From the IMG/VR virus record IMGVR_UViG_3300031758_000583, positions 1-23,487 of that record: a stretch of DNA of 23,487 nt, one strand, 5' to 3'. The stretch comes from a virus. The notes under the pieces are model-generated. The model was not told the origin of the DNA, made no database searches, and saw only the letters and a program-made list of their open reading frames with translations. The first letter of the stretch is position 1, and each line of letters begins with the position of its first letter. Shown here one piece after another: positions 21,622 through 23,487 of this stretch. Both the position numbers and the translations under genes were made by a program.

Positions 21622-22527
21622 ATGACTGAGATCAACGTACCCGCCTGTCCCACTCATGGCGTATTACCTCGGGCGCTCCATAGTGAGTCTTTCCAAGGCA
21701 TCGTCGAAGTCATTGAAGAACTCATCGGAACGGTAAGCGGCGTGGGCACTACCAGTTATTCTCGCTGTCCTTACGGGTATCCCTGGAATTTTGAAGGGGT
21801 TGTACGCGCCCTAGAAGATTTAAACACCAGCATTAGCGGAATCTCCGGGGGCGGAGGCGGCGGCACTGCTAGTGGAATCGTTGCTGGCTCAGGTATTTAT
21901 ATAACGCAAAGCGGTTCGTTTGAGGTTATTAACGCCACTATTACGTCTGCTTCTGGTCTGACTATATCAGCCGGTTCAGGTATCTATTTATCTGATGCAG
22001 GCACCAAAATCAACCTTGCTGCGCTTGGAACAGGCAGCGTCACAGTTCTTTACAGCGGAACTACTGCCCTTATTAGCGGTACCGACACTCAAGGTGGAGG
22101 CGGAGGAGGCAGCGCTAGCGGTACTGCCGTCATTGTCTCTGGCGATCCTGGTACTGGTTATACCGCAGGTAGCTTGTGGTTTGACACAAACGAGGGGCGC
22201 CTCTTTGTTTACGCGTCAGGTAACGGCGTGTCCGATCCAGCGTGGTATCAGACCAACGCCGAGGCTATTGCGTCCAAAGGCGAGGCGCCTCCCTCCGGCA
22301 CTGGTCTGAACGCACCCCCGCGTGACGGCTCAATTTGGTTTAACAGCCTTATGGGCTCACTGTTTGTTTATGACGCAGTGACAAGCGGTTGGTACGAAAC
22401 CGGACCTTCTAGAAGTTTTGCTTATGGACCTGCCGCACCGCCACCTAGCACACAGGGTGCTGGCTGGTATGACAGCGCTAATAGTCATCTTCGTGTGTGG
22501 GATGGCAGCAGCTGGATTCAGGTCTAA
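21622..22527 (+). CDS. Tail-fibre-like protein with triplicated GxLWFD…W modules
   Basis: A 301-residue protein. After an N-terminal helical domain with two Cys (C9, C49), residues 75–81 and 158–163 are poly-Gly linkers around Gly/Ser/Thr-rich beta repeats (SAGSGIYLSDAGTKINLAA). The C-terminal 120 residues hold three copies of a 23–27-residue module: GSLWFDTNEGRLFVY … W (183–209), GSIWFNSLMGSLFVY … W (236–258) and GAGWYDSANSHLRVWDGSSW (279–301). The same module occurs once in the gene at 13706. Such modules are common in cyanophage fibre or structural proteins and probably form beta-hairpins for assembly or binding. Upstream GGGAGGG at 21602–21608 is a possible ribosome site with long spacing. 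Confidence 0.75.
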   Translation: MTEINVPACPTHGVLPRALHSESFQGIVEVIEELIGTVSGVGTTSYSRCPYGYPWNFEGVVRALEDLNTSISGISGGGGGGTASGIVAGSGIYITQSGSFEVINATITSASGLTISAGSGIYLSDAGTKINLAALGTGSVTVLYSGTTALISGTDTQGGGGGGSASGTAVIVSGDPGTGYTAGSLWFDTNEGRLFVYASGNGVSDPAWYQTNAEAIASKGEAPPSGTGLNAPPRDGSIWFNSLMGSLFVYDAVTSGWYETGPSRSFAYGPAAPPPSTQGAGWYDSANSHLRVWDGSSWIQV

Positions 22528-22552
22528 TATCTAGCGGTTACTGCTTAGGCAC

Positions 22553-22678
22553 ATGGCCAAGCCCAAGAACACTCAACAGATCGAACCCAAGCCAAAGACC
22601 ACTTCGATTGGGCATAGCGTTCTTTCGCGTCCCCGCCGACGCGGCAAGAAACGTTATCGCGGCCAAGGTAAGGGCTAA
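22553..22678 (+). CDS. Tiny basic protein
   Basis: A 41-residue ORF from ATG 22553 to TAA 22676, between the fibre-like gene and the next one. It is extremely basic: MAKPKNTQQIEPKPKTTSIG, then SRPRRRGKKRYRGQGKG. The short size and Arg/Lys-rich end suggest nucleic acid or virion DNA binding, or a ribosomal-protein-like tail. It has no strong ribosome site. I accept it because it fills the gap between adjacent genes and has non-random composition. Confidence 0.5.
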   Translation: MAKPKNTQQIEPKPKTTSIGHSVLSRPRRRGKKRYRGQGKG

Positions 22679-22703
22679 ACTTATACATAGATAGTGGGCT
22701 GCG

Positions 22704-23186
22704 ATGGCTATTGCGAGTTTTAAAGCTGGTGAGACCATTGCAGCCGGTGATGCTGTTTATGTCGACCCCTCAGACGGCTTAATTTTTAAAGCGAGTGCTT
22801 TAAACGCAACGCAAGCCAGCGTGGTTGGCGTCGCTATTGATAGCGGCTCTGTTGGAACTTTAATCAGAGTTAACGCAGATGGTATATATCCAGGATTAAG
22901 CGGGCTCAGTCCTGGGGAGTATCAGTATCTGTCTGTTACGACTTCTGGCGCTCTGGTTGACTATGCAACTTGGTCTGCTGAGTTAGCTACTGTTAGTGTT
23001 AACGCGTATGTGACGAATATAGGTCGGGCGACGAGCGCTACTCAGCTAGCTGTTGAGATCGATCCACCAACTTTCGTCGTCAACCCAACGTCAGTTCTCA
23101 TGCTTGAGTCCAGCCCAGGTATAACGATTGATGCTATCCTGTTAGAGGATGGATCAACTATTGATCTAGAAACCGCTTCTGTGTAA
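22704..23186 (+). CDS. Beta-rich structural protein, fibre/decoration type
   Basis: A 160-residue protein opening with ASFKAGETIAAGDAVYVDPS, followed by GLIFKASA and a VVGVAIDSGSVGTLIRV strand, the plan of a small beta-barrel module recurrent in phage capsid-decoration and tail-fibre proteins. The second half is Thr/Ser/Val-rich with a likely beta repeat (PGITIDAILLEDGSTIDLET). No Cys or membrane helix. It is 25 nt after the tiny basic gene and 5 nt before the next fibre gene. Role in the virion is inferred from neighbours. Confidence 0.65.
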   Translation: MAIASFKAGETIAAGDAVYVDPSDGLIFKASALNATQASVVGVAIDSGSVGTLIRVNADGIYPGLSGLSPGEYQYLSVTTSGALVDYATWSAELATVSVNAYVTNIGRATSATQLAVEIDPPTFVVNPTSVLMLESSPGITIDAILLEDGSTIDLETASV

Positions 23187-23191
23187 TCGCA

Positions 23192-23487
23192 ATGGCAAGT
23201 CAGAAGATATCCCAACTGACAGCGATTACAACAGTCGCTAGCGGTGATTATTTTCCTATTGTACGCGCATCAGATGTAACTAACCGACGTGTTGAGGTTG
23301 GTGTACTAGATGCTCGCTATACTTTGGCGGCAAGCGGCGTAGCCGCTCAGAGCACGGCTAATACTGCACTTTCTTCCGGTATTGCTGCTCAGAGCACGGC
23401 TAATACTGCACTTTCTTCCGGTATTGCTGCTCAGAGCACGGCTAATACTGCACTTTCTTCCGGTATTGCTGCTCAGAGCACGGCTAA
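23192..23487 (+). CDS. Tail-fibre protein, N-terminal part (truncated by window end)
   Basis: Starts at ATG 23192 and runs off the window. The first 48 residues (MASQKISQLTAITTVASGDY, then FPIVRASDVTNRRVEVG) match the common phage fibre N-terminal domain, followed by perfect 14-residue repeats of AQSTANTALSSGIA. The domain plan (attachment head then repeat stalk) is that of a tail fibre. The repeat copy number and C-terminal receptor-binding part are outside the window. Confidence 0.75.
   Translation, partial: MASQKISQLTAITTVASGDYFPIVRASDVTNRRVEVGVLDARYTLAASGVAAQSTANTALSSGIAAQSTANTALSSGIAAQSTANTALSSGIAAQSTA
23345..23487 (+). repeat. Perfect 42-bp tandem repeats in fibre gene
   Basis: Three complete identical 42-bp copies (23345–23386, 23387–23428, 23429–23470) and the start of a fourth (23471–23487, cut by the window edge). 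Each encodes AQSTANTALSSGIA, 14 residues, or two heptads. Exact identity at wobble sites means recent expansion; the array could also be collapsed or misassembled in short-read data. Confidence 0.95.

Noticed and set aside
23345-23487. Direct repeats as a possible CRISPR array
   Set aside because: Repeats are contiguous without spacers, in frame and encode a peptide repeat, so they are a fibre stalk.

Overview
The window looks like part of the late (virion) half of a tailed cyanobacterial phage, a cyanophage. The evidence is a portal–scaffold–major capsid gene order, connector-like genes, several Gly/Ser/Pro-rich virion proteins, a lambda-R-type (GH104) lysozyme and repeat-rich tail-fibre-like proteins. 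A small gene that aligns residue by residue with NblA, the phycobilisome-degradation adaptor, points to a phycobilisome-containing host such as Synechococcus. No integrase, polymerase or complete terminase is visible, and tail type cannot be decided because no clear tape measure, sheath or tail tube is recognisable.

Layout. 1–14407 (almost all + strand) is the virion block: tail end of an upstream gene (possibly terminase), a small Lys-rich protein, portal, a scaffold-like gene whose first 500 nt lie inside the portal gene in another frame, a terminator, a lone minus-strand two-helix membrane protein (holin candidate), an unknown structural gene, the major capsid protein (MCP) gene, a highly expressed-looking partner structural gene, a strong terminator, then small zinc-binding and helix-hairpin-helix proteins, connector-like and internal-virion-like proteins, and tail proteins. 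The MCP gene is split by a 1126-nt group I intron (4531–5656). The intron carries a LAGLIDADG homing endonuclease on the OPPOSITE strand, fitting inside one peripheral loop (L8).

14400–15203 (minus) is a two-gene unit: an excisionase/MerR-type HTH protein and a Dps-like ferritin. 15339–18287 (plus) has a small conserved phage protein, the NblA-like gene, the GH104 lysozyme fused to a coiled-coil tail, and three unknown probable virion proteins; the lysozyme and its neighbour share a C-terminal motif. 18247–20970 (minus) is a regulatory or accessory operon: a zinc/HNH-derived protein with an apparently lost catalytic His, a winged-HTH protein, two unknown proteins, another HTH protein, and a Dam-like adenine methyltransferase with an altered catalytic motif. 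20971–21400 is the only long gene-free stretch; it separates divergent operons and holds a candidate promoter. 21401–23487 (plus) encodes tail-fibre-like proteins with internal repeats and a tiny basic protein, and runs off the window end inside perfect 42-bp tandem repeats.

The features most worth following up are the capsid-gene intron with its antisense endonuclease, the 500-nt dual-coding overlap of portal and scaffold, the Dps-like and NblA-like accessory genes, the SWIM-like zinc motif split by 90 residues in a tail protein, and the shared C-terminal motif on two adjacent virion proteins. All family assignments are from reading the sequence by eye; no database search was run.
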